Assembly (NCBI RefSeq): GCF_026745355.1
Contig: NC_079206.1
Span: 34,116,653 to 34,180,652, forward strand
Length of the DNA stretch: 64,000 bases
Source: Beta vulgaris subsp. vulgaris
Taxonomy: Eukaryota > Streptophyta > Magnoliopsida > Caryophyllales > Amaranthaceae
Reading direction: 5' to 3'
Notes under the pieces: model-generated
What the model was told of the DNA's origin: nothing
Databases searched by the model: none
What the model saw: only the letters and a program-made list of their open reading frames with translations
In this document: piece after piece, positions 27,701 to 36,023 of the stretch
Position numbering within the stretch: position 1 is the stretch's first letter
Layout of the letters: each line of letters starts with the position of its first letter
Position numbers and translations under genes: made by a program

Positions 27701-28319
27701 TGTCATATTATGTATTGAGAAAGATATGTTAGAGCATGTTGATATAGATACTATTATTAGTGACTTTGCTTCTAGAAATGCTAGCATTAATTTTTTTATA
27801 TGAGCATTTGCATTTCCAAAATAAATTTTACTACTTTTTGTATGAAGTTTGATATTTTTCATTACATTATTTTTTAACATAATATGTTGCCATTTACAGC
27901 ATTTTTGTAGTTATCACATGCTCTAGAAAGTTAATAATTCTATATTACTTATTAAGTAGGGCCCTTTTTGTAGTTCACTCATGGGCCACCAATAACTTAT
28001 AAACGGCCCCGCGCATGAGAATAATCTTTTTTATGAAAACATGAAAACATTTTGTTGTAATCCTTTTTAACCAATATATAATCCATATTGGCTAAATTAT
28101 AATCATTTTTCCGTTGCATGGCCAATTTTCTTAAAGGCTTACATATCTATGAAAAAGAATTATCATGTAATATGTCAAAAAAGGATTACATTTTAACTAA
28201 AATGATTGTGATCCCAATGTTCTCATATAAGAAGCGTTCTCACACACACACATAAACACACACGCGCACGCACGCGCGCGCACACACACAATGTGTGTGT
28301 GTGTATATACTGTATATAC

Positions 28320-28407
<88 letters not shown>

Positions 28408-29746
28408 TTTAAAGTTGGTAAGATGAAAAACCCTACTGAAGTGGCACCTCGCACAGGCTTAACCACCCAGGTTTGCACGTCAAACTCCTTGGAGGGAAGG
28501 GGATGGTAAGGGAAACCTCACCCCAAAGAACCCCTAATGAGGTTTTGATCCACCCTGAAGTCATGAGGCCAAACCGCCAAACCTTTACCACTAGGCCCTT
28601 GGTGTACATATATATATATATATATCAGTGGCGGATCCAGGATCCTTACCACGTGGGTTCGGAATATTTCCAAATATCATGAGATAAACAAAAATTAAAA
28701 TTGTTTATGCATTTGCAATTACTCCTTCCGCTTTTAAGCTCTAGTCTGTCATATACATACACACTCTAAGGAAGATTGGAGAGATAGTGTAAAAAGTGGG
28801 TCCACTTAATTTCTTTACTTTTTTTTAGTGAGGAGAGAGAGTGTGGGTTCATTATATTTTAAGTGAGATAGATAGCATGGAAGGGAGAGATATAGTATGA
28901 GCTAATAATGATTAAATTATTGTATATCTTTTACCAAAGAGGAATAAAACATAATTAGTAGAATTTTAAAAAAACGGATGACAATGAAAGCGATTAGAAG
29001 TTTAGAAAACGAAGGGTATATATAACAATTATTTAAGTATTCGAAAAATATACATGTACAAAAGGACAATTAAATCCTCAATTTTAGGTGTCTAACAACA
29101 ATTAAGAAGAAAATTTGATTCGGATAATCAATTTTATTTTCAACTTTTGGCATGGTTTTCTAACAATCCAAACTCTTATCCTTTTTGTCGTCACAACGTC
29201 ACTAAAATTTTTTGTATATTTTATATTTTATATAGGAAACTGAAGAGCTCATATAATTTTGATAAGATAGTACTCCAACTTAGGTATTTTCCAAAATAAG
29301 CAAAAGCTGAAATTATTATAACAAGATGGTTAATAACTGGGTGTTATTTGTGATCAAATTTTTCAAAGGAGAAATGATAAAAAATGCTCTATAAAACTTT
29401 AAATAAAAAAAAAGCTAAAATAAAATTAAAGAGAGCTCTATTTAATCAAAAAGGAAAAAAAATAAATAAATAAGTAAAGTTGCAGTACTTGCAAATAGAA
29501 ACCAAAGATAGTAAATGAAGGAAACAAAAACAAAAAGCCGCTGAAGGTAGTCGACCCTGCGTGAATTGGTAAGGGTTTTAGACTTGAGGCCCATAAACCA
29601 CTGAACCAAACACCAAAACACTAGTATAACGCGGAGCAGGAACTTTATAACAAGTTTTTTTATTTTGATTTTTGTCGATTTTCTTCTTCTTTTTCTCTAG
29701 ATTTTGTGGGTTCAGTTGAACCCACTGAACCCATGCTGGTCCGTCC

Positions 29747-29807
<61 letters not shown>

Positions 29808-32800
29808 GACATATGTGTGTGTGCTCTCTACATGTGTGTATGTGTAACACATATCTAGAAAAAAGTTCACATGAGAACACTTCTTACATAAGAACAGTGG
29901 AATCATAATCCATTTTACTGAAAATGTAATCCTATTTTGACATTTTACATCATAATCCTGTTTCTTGAAAATATAAGCCTTCCGGAAAATTAGCTCACAA
30001 GGGAAAAAGATGGTTATAATTTGGCCAAAATGGATTATAGATAGATTAAAAAGGATTATAACAAAGTGTTTGCGTGTCCTCATATAGGATTGCTCTCATG
30101 GGAGCCCAACCAAATATTACAAGACATCTTAAAAAACCTTGAAAATTATGATTGTCTATGAACCTAATCATACAAGTTACTCGAAGAAGGGTTTTGTTAA
30201 GATACTACACATCCTAAAACCTAAAAATTTCCTTTTCCATATTGGTCAGAACTTCTAAAAGCTACAAAAGTTATGTTCATTCATCAACAACAAACACAGA
30301 TGGCAATGGGTCCACGACCCTAACCGGACCCACCCCGACCCTACCCTAATTAAAGGGCATGCGTCTTAATTTTTTTGACCCTATGGGTAAGGGAATGGTA
30401 TGGGTCTTGATACTATCGGGTAAGGGTAGGGTAAGGGTCACTTCTCAAATACCCAGACCCTACCCATGGACCCACCGGAACTACAATATATATTTTTCAA
30501 TTTAAAATAAACATGTACATATAATTAATCTAATAAATGACAGATATAAGAAACTCTTCTAGTCAAAATAAAACCCTCAATCCCTCACCCTAGTCGCACT
30601 ATGAGAGTCTTATCTTGTTAGTATGTCAATCTCTCGCTCTAAACTATTTTCTTTCTTCATATTTGGATGTATGAAACTTTTGAGATGTGGAAAACTATGT
30701 ATTCCTATGTAATACGATATTTTGTATCATAATTACAGCTTTATGTGTTGAATTTGCTTAACAATTAGGAAAAATTCACAAAAGGGGGCTTAACTATTAC
30801 CCTTTTTTTTATAAGTTCCAACTATGAATTGTTCCCTGCATGTCCCAAGTTTACTATCTTGTTAATTTCATAGGTAATGAGTAACTTATAATCGGTTTAG
30901 AAGGTCAGATTTTTAAACATTGGTCCAAGTTTATAAATGTCTGTCACTTGCTGGAAGTATTCGAAGATGGTAAACCTTTAAAAATCTTACCTTCTAAACT
31001 GGTTATAAGTGACTAAGGAGTAAGGACCTATGAAACTCACAAGATGGCAAACATGGGACCAGCAGAGAATACTTCATAGTTGTGACTTATAAAAGAAATT
31101 GGAAAAAAGTTGGGTCCCCTCTTGTGAATTCTTCCTAACAATTATACATACACGTGAAAATATAAGCAGGATTTTTTTTGTATTGGACCCATTATGGACC
31201 CTAGACCCTACCCATACCCTATCGTACCCTATTGGTAAAGTTCCTAAAAATTTTACCCTATGGGTACGAGTAGGGTACGGGTCTACATCCAAAAATTAGG
31301 ATATGGATCTACATCCAAAAATTAGGGTATGGGTAAGGGTCTATCTTTACCCTACCCAAACCCTACTCATTGTCATCCCTAACAACAAAGCTCAACACAC
31401 CTTAATTTGATTTGAGAAGATAGGAGGTATTCTTGTTAAAAAGAAATAAACAAAACAGCATTTTACCTAATGCACAGTCAGTTGATGGAGTATTACTACC
31501 CACTACAAAGATGAGGTACATTGCTAGTAAAAGTTGCACCAATGTAACGACGGTTGCGAACCTTGTCCACCAAAGCCACCTCTTGTAACTTAGCTGTCCA
31601 ACACATATGATAATAAAAAAAATTGTGTCAAGGCATGTATCAGCTAAACAGACTAGCTCTATAAGAAATAAAGCACACCAGTTCTATAAGTTTATACTCA
31701 AGAAACAGGTATGGGAAGAAAATTTCTGGCAAAAGAAAAAGAGTATTCACGATGTTAGATTTCTCCATCAAATAGTTAAATATACTTTCGAAGCTATTTG
31801 TATCCTAATTATTTATTCACACCTCACACCTCAAGACTGGCTAATTAGAAATTAGTTTTTCTGGATATTCAATAAGATTTAGATTAACTCATCAAAGACA
31901 AAGCAAAAAATCAGCATATTATTTTTGCTTTATTCTAGCACAACTTCTTTGGATTGTATTTCAAGTTTTCAAGTTCAGAACCTTGAGCAGTTTGCTCATG
32001 ATATATTTTTTCTATCAATGGATGCAGAAAAACTAGAACCTTTTAGCAGGCTATACATATAATAATTGTCTTGTAGCACCAAGAGAATACTTTGCTTGAC
32101 AATTATCCTAGATCCATGAGTTTATCCAATTACCCATGCTAAAAATAGAACAAATCATACAATGTTGTTCATGAAATGGAACAGAAGGTACTCTCACAAA
32201 TTCCTACCAAAGGTCCATTCTGAATTCTTAAATAAAAAAATCCAGTATACAAGATTACAACAAAGAACAGCCAGGAAGCAGTATCACAGACAATATAGTG
32301 CAGTAAAAATCATTAATTTTCCAATATAGTAGAATTTCATCGGGGAGCTCAAGCAGAGAGACCCAAAGACTTATGCCCCCGCATCCTACATGGCTAAAGC
32401 TATAAACACAAACATAGCACATACAACATACTCTGCTATTTAGCTCAAGCCTACATCCGATACTGTTTTAAGTTCTGCTCCTAGTCCTCTTTTTCTTGAA
32501 ATTGATTTCCATTTGTCAATTTAACAGAACTCCATCTGGGAGCTCAAGCAGAGAGACAAAGCTTATGCCCCCAGGTCCTACAATTGGCTAAAGCTATAAA
32601 AATGGACATAGCACATACAACATACTCTGCTGTTTAGCTCAAGCCTATACCCAGTACTGTTTAAGTTCTGCTTCTAGTCCTCTTTTTCTTGAAATTGATT
32701 TTAATTCGTCAATATAATAGAATTCTATCTGAGAGCTCAAGTAGAGAGACTCAAAGACTTATGCCCCAATTGGCTAAAGCTATAAACACAAACATAGCAC

Positions 32801-35624
32801 ATACAACATAATTTGTTGTTTAGCTCAAGCCTACAAGTTCTACTTGAAATTGATTCTAATTCGTCAATATAATAGAATTCCATCTGAGAGCTCAAGTAGC
32901 GAGACCCAAAGACTTATGCCCCAGGTCGTACAATTGGCTAAAGCTATAAACACGAACATAGCACATACAACATTCTCTGCTGTTTAGCTCAAGCATATAC
33001 CCAGTACTATTTTAAGTTATAATCCTAGTCCTCTTATTCTTGAAATTGATTTTAGAGTCAACGACTCTACAAACAATTTATTGAAAGAAATATCTGAGAT
33101 CTGCTATATTACTATAACAACACCATCACATGAGAGCTTCCATAGAGGCATATTATGGAAACTCGTCTATTAGACAGATTAGAAATGGTACAAGAACATA
33201 TAAGTGGATGAATCCCATAAGAAGAAAATCAAATGATCGATATTGGACACAGTAAGGGAAGTGCTTAATCAAATCTTTCAATTATAAAACAACATTAAAT
33301 AACATTCTAAAAAACTCTATGTACCAACAAAAGCATATCCTTGTGATTCTGATTAATCATAAAATGCTCACGTTATATCTCCATCCATAGTGTGATGTAT
33401 AAAATCAAGGCCAAAAGGACAAACATAGCACACAATTTACAGTAATCTAATGTGTAAAACATGAAAACATGATAGGATCGACTCTTCAATCTTTTTCTTA
33501 TTTTATATATATATTATTAAAATCGAAGAAAAAAGAATGAGGGTACTTTTCCCTACCATATATTAACCTACCAGCCAAAAAAAGTACCATAATAAGAATC
33601 ATCAATAAGATCCTCTGATTAAAGACATAAGAAAAGGAGCATTACGAGCAAGTTGATTTTGCAGACTGTGATGTTCTGAAAATTTTGATCAAATAGAACC
33701 CTTACTTCTATACATCTTGCTCAAGTTTGAATTGATCCCTTTCAGCACAGAAACATGCTTCAAAACAATGAATGAACAAAATAATAACATGGATACTGTT
33801 CGAAGAGAATTAGGCAACTGGGATGTTAACAGTTTGGACCCCTGGTGCAAGGCACAAGGCAAAAGCATTCATCAAGCATAGAAAGGAAGAGGAACACATT
33901 TTATAATACATAGTCATTTATACTTTAGTATTAACTGGAAAATTAAGCCATGTACTCAGGACACATATCTTATGCTCTTAGCTCCGTCATTATCATACAC
34001 TTAACTAAAAAATAGGCACATATTACTGTCCAGCACCTAAGGAGTCCGATCTATTGAAGTGGGGTTGACATTAAAAGTCCTACACCAAAAACAAAAAACA
34101 ATTTCCAGCACCAAAATTACCACAAAGACCAAATCTCCACACATCAGTCATTAGCTCCAGCTCCTATGTCACTATGTCACCATGAAGATCATCCAATTAG
34201 AAATAATTCACGTTTCATAGTATTTTGAATGTACTTATCTAACTCTTACCAAAATGGACTTGGCATAAAAGTCACTACAAAAACAACTCAGTTTCCACCA
34301 CAATCTTTACAAAAATCATCATCTCCTTGTTCACTCGAACGACGAATGAAGTAAAACAATGGCAAGCAAATAGTAAATACAACAAACATGCATATCACAC
34401 AAAAAGACGCTCAAATTGGATATTCAAAAACCATTAACTTGTGAAAACTAAAAACAACAAGAATAAACTAAGAATTCTCAAATGAGATGGTCTTACCGTA
34501 AGACTGTCCCACTATTTATCTTAAAACGACTATTCATTTTTTATTTACGCAACTTCCAAGTGACCCTTTTAGCTCAAATAGTAAAGTGAGACGGTCTTTT
34601 ATTATACTAAGAATAAATTGTAAAAGTACTATGCGTATGAGAAGTGTTAATTATGTATGATTCTAAGTCTTTAGAATTCTATGTAATTTAGGTGTTTTAA
34701 TTCCTAGTTTTTTAAGAGTTTGTTTTACATTAGGACTTTTGTTTGTTTAGAGTTCGATTTACATTAGGACTTTACATAGCTTAGGCACGTGATAGTTGAT
34801 AAGTTTAGTTTGTTAGTCTTGTTTATCATTTATGCTTTCCTAATGCTTTACTAGTTCTAGTTGGTTTGGGATACTTGTAATCAATATATTGGTATATTGG
34901 TATTCGGCCATCAATAAAAAGTAGAATGAGTTTTTGAGTTTCATTCTTGGTGAATTATTGTTTCGGGAGAGAATCCAAAAGTTTTGGCAGTGAATGCAAA
35001 CCTTATTCAACTTGGATTAGTTGAATTTCTTCATATCCTACCATCCTAGTTGTTATTAATCCTTGGTCAGGAATTAATAGCTTCATATCCTTGTTTCCTT
35101 CGAGTTTCATTGTTGTTTATTCATCAAAGAACTCGACATTGTCATTACATAACCTTAAGTTTTAATCTTTAATTCAAGAAAAGCTAAACTACAAACAAAA
35201 GAGCCTAACTTTGTGATTGCTTGCATCAAGAAATACATCATTTGGTGTGACTGGAGAGCAAAGTTACCCGTCTTTCGAGGCGAGAAAGATCAACAGCAAC
35301 CACAGAAGCATCAGGAACCGAACTGGAACTCGAACCCGAACCCAGAACAGCAATGGCAGCAGCTTGTTGTTCAACTGCACAGCGAATCATGGCCATCACC
35401 CGAACCCCGGCAGCAACCATAACAAAGAAAAAAGGGAGGAGTTGAGTGCGAGTACAGGATCTTCCATGCCAACAAACAAAGAAAATTACACCCATGAATA
35501 TTACACCAACATTGGTGACACCCAGAATTATGCTTGTCCATCTTAGATTTTTCACCAGCTTTTTTAATGGTATATACATTTTTGCCCGATTTCTACGTGC
35601 AAATCGTTTAAGGCGATTTCTCAT
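3678..35624 (-). CDS. DAGL-like class 3 lipase, 15 exons, 835 aa
   Basis: A membrane-anchored alpha/beta-hydrolase of the lipase class 3 family, resembling sn-1 diacylglycerol lipases. The expected role is hydrolysis of membrane mono/diacylglycerols; the plant substrate is not shown by the sequence. Coding joins, in order: 35268-35624, 31467-31593, 20857-20966, 20111-20364, 19931-20031, 16104-16225, 15930-16021, 15649-15754, 11722-11876, 7772-7893, 6768-6907, 4750-4847, 4319-4584, 3865-4246, 3678-3753. The sum is 2508 bp, and phases agree at all 14 junctions with no internal stop. About five hydrophobic segments lie in the first 240 residues (near 30-50, 62-82, 131-152, 165-182, 221-239). AVRGT lies at 444-448, the nucleophile motif GHSLGG has Ser550, candidate Asp residues are 582 or 587, and His759 is in PGLVIHL. 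The start is supported by an in-frame TGA 15 nt upstream of the ATG. The gene spans 32 kb because the introns are full of transposons. The gene looks intact. Confidence 0.88.
3865..4246 (-). CDS. Lipase exon 14 with catalytic His
   Basis: Residues 684-811. Contains [12 protein letters not shown], with the presumed triad His759, and ends FLDHLPWR. Reading straight on gives a TGA at once, but CG/GTGAGC is a good donor, and exon 15 continues the protein in frame with [10 protein letters not shown]. Confidence 0.9.
4319..4584 (-). CDS. Lipase exon 13 (residues 595-684)
   Basis: Encodes [20 protein letters not shown] and a regulatory-looking linker rich in Ser, Thr and Ala. Acceptor gcag, donor GTAATG, phase 1. 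Confidence 0.9.
4750..4847 (-). CDS. Lipase exon 12 (residues 563-595)
   Basis: Encodes [20 protein letters not shown], with the candidate triad Asp (582 or 587). Acceptor gcag, donor GTGAGT, phase 2. Confidence 0.9.
4848..6767 (-). other. Lipase intron 11
   Basis: Intron of 1920 bp, donor GTAACA, acceptor gcag. It holds a Stowaway-like MITE at 6437-6527. The other open frames here are not gene-like. Confidence 0.75.
6437..6527. mobile_element. Stowaway-like MITE in intron 11
   Basis: 91 bp with TIRs CTTCCTCCGTTCCAAAGTAG and its near-complement ending AGAACGGAGGAAG, flanked by TA on both sides. Mariner-type TA targets and CTCCCTCCGT-like ends define this class. Confidence 0.82.
6768..6907 (-). 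CDS. Lipase exon 11 with GHSLGG nucleophile
   Basis: Residues 516-562. Contains the GXSXG nucleophile elbow [20 protein letters not shown], with catalytic Ser550 by family knowledge. The acceptor is gaag and the donor GTAACA, phase 0. Confidence 0.92.
6908..7771 (-). other. Lipase intron 10
   Basis: Intron of 864 bp, AT-rich. Nothing recognisable beyond the splice sites GTATTT and gaag. Confidence 0.75.
7772..7893 (-). CDS. Lipase exon 10 (residues 475-516)
   Basis: Encodes [20 protein letters not shown] then [20 protein letters not shown], a conserved stretch before the nucleophile elbow. The acceptor is ttacag and the donor GTATTT, phase 1. Confidence 0.88.
8148..8344. mobile_element. Stowaway-like MITE beside an older MITE fragment
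   Basis: Left end CTCCTCCGTAACAAAGTAG and right end, read inward, CTTGCCCCGTAACAAAAT, followed by TA. The core holds GAGAGA runs. Immediately left, 8009-8147 begins CTCCCTCTGTCCCAAAACTA after TA and looks like half of another Stowaway copy, possibly split by this one. Confidence 0.6.
10865..11084. mobile_element. Stowaway-like MITE in intron 9
   Basis: 220 bp. The left end CTACCTCC continues to AGTCGACTCATTTTC; the right end, read inward, is CTTCCTTTG, continuing to AGTGGACTCATTTTC. TA lies on both sides. Confidence 0.72.
11722..11876 (-). CDS. Lipase exon 9 (residues 424-475), GC donor
   Basis: Start of the class 3 lipase fold: beta strand [19 protein letters not shown], then [10 protein letters not shown]. 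The frame and the product require the exon to end at AAG followed by GCAAGT, so intron 9 is of the GC-AG type. No GT donor nearby keeps the frame. Confidence 0.86.
11877..15648 (-). other. Lipase intron 8
   Basis: Intron of 3772 bp, donor GTCAGT, acceptor gcag. It contains the GC-rich hAT MITE at 14239-14586. The rest is AT-rich and featureless to my reading; its ORFs are short and not protein-like. Confidence 0.75.
14239..14586. mobile_element. GC-rich hAT-type MITE
   Basis: 348 bp with inverted ends TAGAGGTGGGGCC and, read inward, TAGACCTGGGCATGGGCC, and a perfect 8-bp target duplication GATACAGC on each side (14231-14238 and 14587-14594). It is rich in GGCCCG/CGGGCC words and stands out in an AT-rich intron. 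No coding capacity. Confidence 0.85.
15649..15754 (-). CDS. Lipase exon 8 (residues 388-423)
   Basis: Encodes [20 protein letters not shown] and ends [10 protein letters not shown]. The acceptor is atatag and the donor GTCAGT, phase 0. A 3.8-kb intron follows. Confidence 0.88.
15930..16021 (-). CDS. Lipase exon 7 (residues 358-388)
   Basis: Encodes [20 protein letters not shown] and the following [10 protein letters not shown]. The acceptor is tgcag and the donor GTCTTA, phase 2. Confidence 0.88.
16104..16225 (-). CDS. Lipase exon 6 (residues 317-357)
   Basis: Encodes [15 protein letters not shown] followed by [15 protein letters not shown], the linker before the catalytic domain. The donor is GTCTGT, phase 0. 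The next intron is 82 bp and contains a run of A/T. Confidence 0.86.
16805..18295 (+). pseudogene. Ty3/gypsy pol remnant (PR-RT-RNaseH)
   Basis: A decayed gypsy polyprotein inserted antisense to the lipase. From 16818 an aspartic-protease-like stretch reads [20 protein letters not shown]; the expected D-S/T-G active site is ESRTT, so it is dead. From about 17500 reverse transcriptase pieces follow: [20 protein letters not shown], then [20 protein letters not shown], then in another frame [16 protein letters not shown]. The catalytic box reads FFNDILVYC, expected YxDD-like. At 18120-18290 an RNase H piece includes [20 protein letters not shown]. Stops, frameshifts and a deletion between RT and RNase H are present. 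No LTRs are found within the intron. Confidence 0.82.
18431..18596. mobile_element. Tourist-like MITE (TTA duplication)
   Basis: 166 bp with ends GGGCCTGTTCTCTTCGG and, read inward, GGGCTTGTTCTCTCTAAC, flanked by TTA on both sides (18428-18430, 18597-18599). This is the signature of PIF/Harbinger-type Tourist elements. The core is a degenerate GAACTGAATT repeat. Confidence 0.8.
19565..19860 (-). pseudogene. Unidentified protein-like frame in intron 5
   Basis: A frame on the lipase strand reads [20 protein letters not shown], then after an apparent one-base frame change [20 protein letters not shown], an acidic run DDDD and C-terminus INRILDSD with stop. Codon use looks protein-like, but I do not recognise the family. 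It cannot be a lipase exon because it ends in a stop and exons 5 and 6 join without it. It may be a retro-copied or captured gene end; confidence is low. Confidence 0.35.
19931..20031 (-). CDS. Lipase exon 5 (residues 283-317)
   Basis: Encodes [20 protein letters not shown] and ends GHLEFLAG. Intron 4 before it is only 79 bp. The donor is GTTTGT, phase 1. The joined product continues GLALLQ in exon 6. Confidence 0.88.
20111..20364 (-). CDS. Lipase exon 4 (residues 199-283)
   Basis: Carries the last N-terminal membrane helix ([17 protein letters not shown]) and the conserved-looking segment [19 protein letters not shown] leading to [13 protein letters not shown]. The acceptor at 20365 (tttag) keeps phase 0. 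The donor GTAAGC leaves phase 2. Confidence 0.86.
20857..20966 (-). CDS. Lipase exon 3 (residues 162-198)
   Basis: Encodes [17 protein letters not shown], a membrane segment, then a short basic loop. The acceptor is the AG in ctcag at 20967-20971, chosen because it is the only nearby AG that keeps the frame after exon 2. The donor is GTACCA, phase 0. Confidence 0.84.
21050..21435. repeat. CA/CG-rich alternating purine-pyrimidine tract
   Basis: Two blocks (about 21075-21165 and 21365-21435) rich in CACACGCAC-type words, including GCGCGGGCGCACACACGC. Low-complexity DNA with Z-forming character. Confidence 0.6.
23761..25300. mobile_element. TIR-bounded insertion in hAT, carrying a tandem array
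   Basis: Inverted ends: left GGCCGGCCACACCAGAAATT, right read inward GGTCGGCCACACGCGAAATT. It interrupts the hAT transposase after FQQHKFLYT. Most of its body is the tandem array listed separately. I cannot fix the superfamily or the duplication; the edges are approximate. Confidence 0.55.
24190..25070. repeat. Degenerate ~22-bp tandem array (GAGTAACC core)
   Basis: Roughly three dozen units built on GAGTAACCTCATTTATTCAT, varying at the 3' part (CCCC, CTCA, TTCATA). The unit length drifts between about 18 and 26 bp. No open frame runs through it. Confidence 0.85.
25390..25660. repeat. ACCATATACCCCT repeats and short telomere-like tract
   Basis: Three occurrences of the word CCATATACCCCT or CCGTATACCCTT precede a short run of CCCTAACCCTAA-like units. 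This probably belongs to a further small insertion in the dead hAT; I cannot define its ends. Confidence 0.4.
28242..28406. repeat. CA/CG/TG then TA microsatellite
   Basis: ACACAC, CGCGCG and TGTGTG blocks run into about 80 bp of TA repeat. Open frames over it (Ile/Tyr repeats) are artefacts. Confidence 0.9.
28425..28596 (-). mobile_element. tRNA-derived SINE-like sequence
   Basis: On the minus strand it begins CCAAGGGCCTAGTGGTAAAG, resembling a Pol III A box, with GGATCAAAACC about 45 nt further on like a B box. It has no protein frame and sits between TA repeats. The tail has no clear poly(A), so the call is tentative. Confidence 0.42.
28626..29749. mobile_element. Non-autonomous hAT, 1.1 kb
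   Basis: Ends CAGTGGCGGATCCAGG and, read inward, CAGGGACGGACCAGCATGGG; ATATATAT lies on each side, consistent with an 8-bp target duplication, although it sits in TA repeat. A Stowaway-like unit (28722-29016, TA flanks, CTCCTTCCGCTTTTAAGC) is nested inside. No coding frame. Confidence 0.72.
29750..29806. repeat. TA microsatellite
   Basis: TA dinucleotide run continuing into TGTGTGTG words. It is the right part of the TA tract split by the nested hAT. Confidence 0.9.
30295..31381. mobile_element. Non-autonomous hAT, 1.09 kb
   Basis: Ends CACAGATGGCAATGGG and, read inward, TAGGGATGACAATGAG (12 of 16 match), with a perfect 8-bp duplication ACAACAAA at 30287-30294 and 31382-31389. Both subterminal regions repeat GGGTAAGGGT/ACCCTACCC words. 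No transposase. Confidence 0.82.
31467..31593 (-). CDS. Lipase exon 2 (residues 120-162)
   Basis: Encodes [16 protein letters not shown] and a further membrane helix ending MYLIFVVG. The acceptor is acag and the donor GTAAAA, phase 1. It lies between a 3.7-kb intron 1 and a 10.5-kb intron 2. Confidence 0.85.
31594..35267 (-). other. Lipase intron 1
   Basis: Intron of 3674 bp, donor GTAACT, acceptor gacag. It contains a four-unit tandem repeat at 32320-33060; otherwise AT-rich with nothing recognised. Confidence 0.75.
32320..33060. repeat. ~190-bp tandem repeat, four units
   Basis: Units start near 32320, 32520, 32711 and 32867, each containing GAGCTCAAG(C/T)AG(A/C)GAGAC, TTGGCTAAAGCTATAAA and ACATAGCACATACAACAT. 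The third copy has an internal deletion. It lies wholly in intron 1. Confidence 0.88.
35268..35624 (-). CDS. Lipase exon 1 (residues 1-119)
   Basis: Start ATG at 35624. The exon has a basic N-terminus and then two hydrophobic stretches, so this part is membrane-anchored. A low-complexity Ser run (SSSSS) follows. It ends in phase 0 at CGG before donor GTAACT. The residues just before the donor (RLERR) join to LSYKRW of exon 2. Confidence 0.82.
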
Positions 35625-36023
35625 GGAATAAATTTGTCAAAGTATTGGTTGTGCTTGTTCGTTGTTTGGGAATTGTGAGAATTTCTCATTGTTTTGGTAA
35701 AAGAGTTCTTCCTCTTCCCCCGAAGGAAGAAGATAGGAGGAGGATTCAATTTTGTGGTTTATTTCACTCAAACTACTTTCTTTTAAAAAAAAAAAAGGAA
35801 AAAGTTATATCAAGATATTATTGCACATCAAACTCCGCCGAAGTAAGAATACTTTGGGTAACCGAACCATACAAACAAGTTTAGTACTACTCCCTGTGTC
35901 CCATCTTACCACTTATTGAGCTACAGTATTCCCGATCCTTTTCACATGAGTGAAGAGAAAACTATTAAGAGATAAGGCTAGTTTTCTAATATCATCAAAC
36001 AATAAGTAAATAGGAGCAAACCC
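35625..36023 (-). promoter_or_regulatory. Lipase 5' UTR and proximal promoter region
   Basis: Sequence upstream of the lipase ATG, with an in-frame TGA 15 nt before it. The region has a pyrimidine/purine-biased leader and A/T runs, but I cannot place a TATA box or start site with confidence. The LINE begins about 400 bp upstream, so the intact promoter may be short or may have been displaced by transposons. Confidence 0.45.

Larger units (their letters stand above)
23457..27805 (+). pseudogene. hAT transposase remnant (DUF4371 / TTF-type)
   Basis: A broken hAT transposase opposite to the lipase. The N-terminal part at 23457-23750 ([20 protein letters not shown]) is followed by a nested element, then FDIYYPRN and [19 protein letters not shown] near 25965-26070, [20 protein letters not shown] near 26250, [20 protein letters not shown] at 26644, and a C-terminal dimerisation motif [20 protein letters not shown] with [18 protein letters not shown] to 27800. 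Many stops and frameshifts separate these. The order and motifs match DUF4371-type hAT transposases (zinc-finger MYM-like). The 3' end probably lies near 28010, where GGGCCC-rich sequence occurs. It is not functional. Confidence 0.82.
28013..30101. mobile_element. MULE-type element with ~235-bp TIRs
   Basis: 28013-28245 and the reverse complement of 29860-30101 align along their length: both begin CATGAGA, share GTAATCCTTTTTAA or TATAATCCTTTTTAA, then AGGATTACATTTT, and finish AAGAAG(C/T)GTTCTCA. Such long terminal inverted repeats suggest a non-autonomous Mutator-like element. The interior holds TA repeats, a SINE-like unit and a nested hAT. No transposase is seen, and I could not confirm a 9-bp duplication. 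Confidence 0.62.
20967..31466 (-). other. Lipase intron 2, transposon-filled
   Basis: Intron of 10.5 kb, donor GTAAAA, acceptor ctcag. It contains, from low to high coordinate, a CA-rich simple repeat, a dead hAT transposase with a nested element, a MULE with nested hAT and SINE-like sequence, and another non-autonomous hAT. 21480-23400 is AT-rich with no gene I can support. Confidence 0.8.

Noticed and set aside
28291..28509. Tyr/Ile repeat protein
   Set aside because: Translation of a TA microsatellite; no gene.
28425..28596. Functional tRNA gene on the minus strand
   Set aside because: A- and B-box-like words are present, but no cloverleaf or anticodon arm can be drawn; better described as SINE-like.
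35785..35800. Poly(A) tail of the LINE
   Set aside because: The A run is on the plus strand, whereas a minus-strand LINE would leave a T run on the plus strand; it is also over 200 bp from the LINE end.
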